DNA from: a bacterium
GTDB taxonomy: Bacteria > Patescibacteriota > Minisyncoccia > UBA6257 > 2-01-FULL-56-20
Assembly: GCA_021813155.1 (NCBI GenBank)
Contig: JAKALK010000043.1
Span: forward strand, 1-7,257
DNA length: 7,257 bases
Direction of reading: 5' to 3'
Part shown: piece by piece, positions 6,030 through 7,257 of the stretch
Layout of the letters: every line of letters starts with the position of its first letter
How positions within the stretch are numbered: position 1 is the first letter of the stretch
Notes under the pieces: model-generated
What the model was told of the DNA's origin: nothing
Seen by the model: the letters and a program-made list of their open reading frames with translations, nothing else
Database searches by the model: none
Made by a program: the position numbers and the translations under genes

Positions 6030-6686
6030 ATGGACGAAAAAGAAAAATTCGACTCGAAACTCGTCGTCGCGCTTACCTTATATATAGTTTCGCTTTTCGC
6101 TTCAAATACTCTCGGCATCAAGTTAATGCCTTTTTTGTTCGGCACCCAGCTTTCAGTCGCCGTCTTCTCATTCCCGGTTGTATTTTTGATGACGGATGTT
6201 ATTGGTGAAGTTTACGGCAAAAAAATGGCTCGCCGGTTTGTTTTGGCTGGTTTTTTGAGCATTCTGGTTTTTCTTGTCTATTCCTTTATTTCCGGCATTG
6301 TGCCTTGGGGCGAACGCGCTCTCTGGGCAAAATCTAGCTTCAATCAAATCTTCGGCGTTTCAGCGAGAATGTCTATTGCCTCGCTTGTCGCGTTCGGCAT
6401 CGCAGAATATCAAGATGTCGTTGCCTTCTTTTTCTTCCGCAAAAAAACAGGAGAGAAAAAATTCTGGCTTCGTTCCAATCTTTCAAACATCTGGTCTCAA
6501 CTTTTAGATACTTCCATTTTTATGACCATAGCCTTCTTAGGGATTTATCCTACTAAAGTTCTTTTCTTACTCATTATCCCTTGGTGGCTTTACAAAGTTG
6601 TAATGGGCGCGCTCTACACTCCGCTTAGTTATCTCGGCCTTCGCCTATTACGAGGTAAATCACAAAATGCTAATAAAAGCATTTAA
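6030..6686 (+). CDS. yhhQ: Queuosine precursor transporter (YhhQ / VUT_1 family)
   Basis: Family members import queuine precursors (7-cyano- or 7-aminomethyl-7-deazaguanine) used to make the wobble base queuosine in tRNAs with GUN anticodons. The 218 residues match E. coli YhhQ (221 aa) in length and layout, with six membrane segments at about 10-32, 40-58, 70-92, 112-134, 155-172 and 176-200. Hallmarks are F48-P-V-V-F-L-M-T-D56-V-I-G-E60-V-Y-G; the R113-M-S-I-A-S-L-V-A-F stretch with Q128-D-V; and K144-F-W-L-R148-S-N-L-S-N-I-W-S-Q157-L-L-D160-T-S-I-F followed by 'TIAFLG'. This is the VUT_1 family, distinct from the ECF-type QueT. An organism with only salvage would also need a tRNA-guanine transglycosylase, which is not in this window. 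The last 20 bp overlap the next gene. Substrate assignment is by family only. Confidence 0.88.
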   Translation: MDEKEKFDSKLVVALTLYIVSLFASNTLGIKLMPFLFGTQLSVAVFSFPVVFLMTDVIGEVYGKKMARRFVLAGFLSILVFLVYSFISGIVPWGERALWAKSSFNQIFGVSARMSIASLVAFGIAEYQDVVAFFFFRKKTGEKKFWLRSNLSNIWSQLLDTSIFMTIAFLGIYPTKVLFLLIIPWWLYKVVMGALYTPLSYLGLRLLRGKSQNANKSI

Positions 6687-7257
6687 AACACGGATTTTTA
6701 AAGAAGGAGAAGATCTTTTTGATTTTATCCGCGCGCATGTAAAATACATCCCCGAAAAATCGGTTTTGGTGGTCACCTCCAAAATCGTCGCGCTCTCCGA
6801 AAGCCGGACTCGCGAAATCAAAAACTCCCGCACTAAAGAAGCAGTCATCAAATCCGAAAGCGATTGGGTGCTTCATACCAAATACGTCTGGCTTACCATT
6901 AAAGACGGGTTAGTGATGGCCTCCGCCGGTGTGGATGAGTCGAACGCCAATGGCAAGCTTATCCTTCTGCCCAAAGATAGTTTCAGGACCGCCTCGGAAA
7001 TTCTCAAAAAAGTAAAAAAATTTTATAAAGTAAAAAAAGTTGGCGTAATTATAACCGACAGCCGTCTTTTCCCGCTTCGCGCGGGAATCGTTGGAGTGGC
7101 TTTAGGTTATGCTGGCATTAAAGGCATTCGTGATTATCGCGGCAAGCCGGATATTTTCGGCCGAAAATTAAAAATTTCCCAAGTGGACGTCGCTGATAGC
7201 TTGTCCACCTCCGCCGTGCTGGTGATGGGGGAATCAAACGAACGCCAGAGATCGGAA
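6667..7257 (+). CDS. F420 ligase-type gamma-glutamate ligase, 3'-truncated
   Basis: The frame starts at ATG 6667, inside the end of yhhQ (20-bp overlap), and runs open to the window edge for 197 codons. The start is supported by the family-typical opening 'IKAFKTRIFKEGEDLFDFI' and a weak GAGGT 11 bases upstream. It matches the F420_ligase fold (CofE type), which adds glutamate by an ATP/GTP-dependent ligase reaction: V35-V-T-S-K-I-V41, A87-G-V-D-E-S-N93, I129-T-D130-S, L137-R-A-G140, 'GVALGYAGIKGIRDYRGKPDIFGR' (143-166), V175-A-D177 and V186-M-G-E-S-N191. The 'PLRAG...DYRGKPDIFGR' version is the one commonly annotated as a putative folate-metabolism gamma-glutamate ligase rather than true CofE, and no F420 genes are nearby. 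The last few residues (R-Q-R-S-E) do not follow the family, which usually continues E-Q-T-P, and are probably adapter sequence (see 7249-7257). Confidence 0.85.
   Translation, partial: MLIKAFKTRIFKEGEDLFDFIRAHVKYIPEKSVLVVTSKIVALSESRTREIKNSRTKEAVIKSESDWVLHTKYVWLTIKDGLVMASAGVDESNANGKLILLPKDSFRTASEILKKVKKFYKVKKVGVIITDSRLFPLRAGIVGVALGYAGIKGIRDYRGKPDIFGRKLKISQVDVADSLSTSAVLVMGESNERQRSE
7249..7257. other. Probable residual Illumina adapter at contig end
   Basis: The final nine bases, AGATCGGAA, equal the first nine bases of the Illumina TruSeq adapter (AGATCGGAAGAGC). They sit exactly at the window end, and here the protein family consensus of the ligase is lost. They should not be treated as genomic sequence. 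Confidence 0.75.

Overview
The window looks like a stretch of genome from a small, host-dependent bacterium, plausibly of the Candidate Phyla Radiation (Patescibacteria). This is inference. It rests on the moderately AT-rich DNA, the standard genetic code with no in-frame TGA, the near absence of Shine-Dalgarno sequences, several start codons sitting directly behind a -10-like hexamer, and a gene set of small membrane proteins, exporters and salvage functions. No gene here fixes the taxon. Both edges cut a gene, and the last nine bases match the start of the Illumina adapter, so the window probably reaches a contig end.

Layout: (1) Bases 1-966 hold the 3' part of a beta-propeller gene with visibly higher GC than the rest, closed by a GC-rich hairpin that resembles an intrinsic terminator. 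(2) Bases 967-1150 are a convergent spacer with no other gene. (3) An MFS permease gene on the minus strand (1151-2353) is transcribed divergently from mltG (2370-3362), the endolytic peptidoglycan transglycosylase. The 16-bp gap between them holds a perfect 10-bp AT palindrome that can act as a -10 element in both directions. (4) A plus-strand run follows: an ABC-2 type ATPase (3382-4179) and its permease (4193-4939), then an SdpI/DUF1648 family membrane protein (5005-5649) overlapped by a 100-residue membrane protein of unknown function (5646-5948). (5) After an 81-bp gap comes a YhhQ/VUT-type queuosine-precursor transporter (6030-6686), overlapped by 20 bp by the start of an F420 ligase-type gamma-glutamate ligase (6667 to the window end, truncated).

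How the genes may work together: the middle block is cell-envelope business, with glycan-strand termination by MltG, a DrrAB-like exporter, and an SdpI-like protein whose best-known relative gives immunity to a secreted killing peptide. The right block is cofactor and modified-base salvage. Most genes belong to well-known families and I do not see a clearly new multi-gene system. The most distinctive signal is in the gaps between genes: a symmetric divergent promoter and other promoters placed so that transcripts would start at or within a few bases of the start codon, plus an inverted repeat over the -35 region of the SdpI-like gene.
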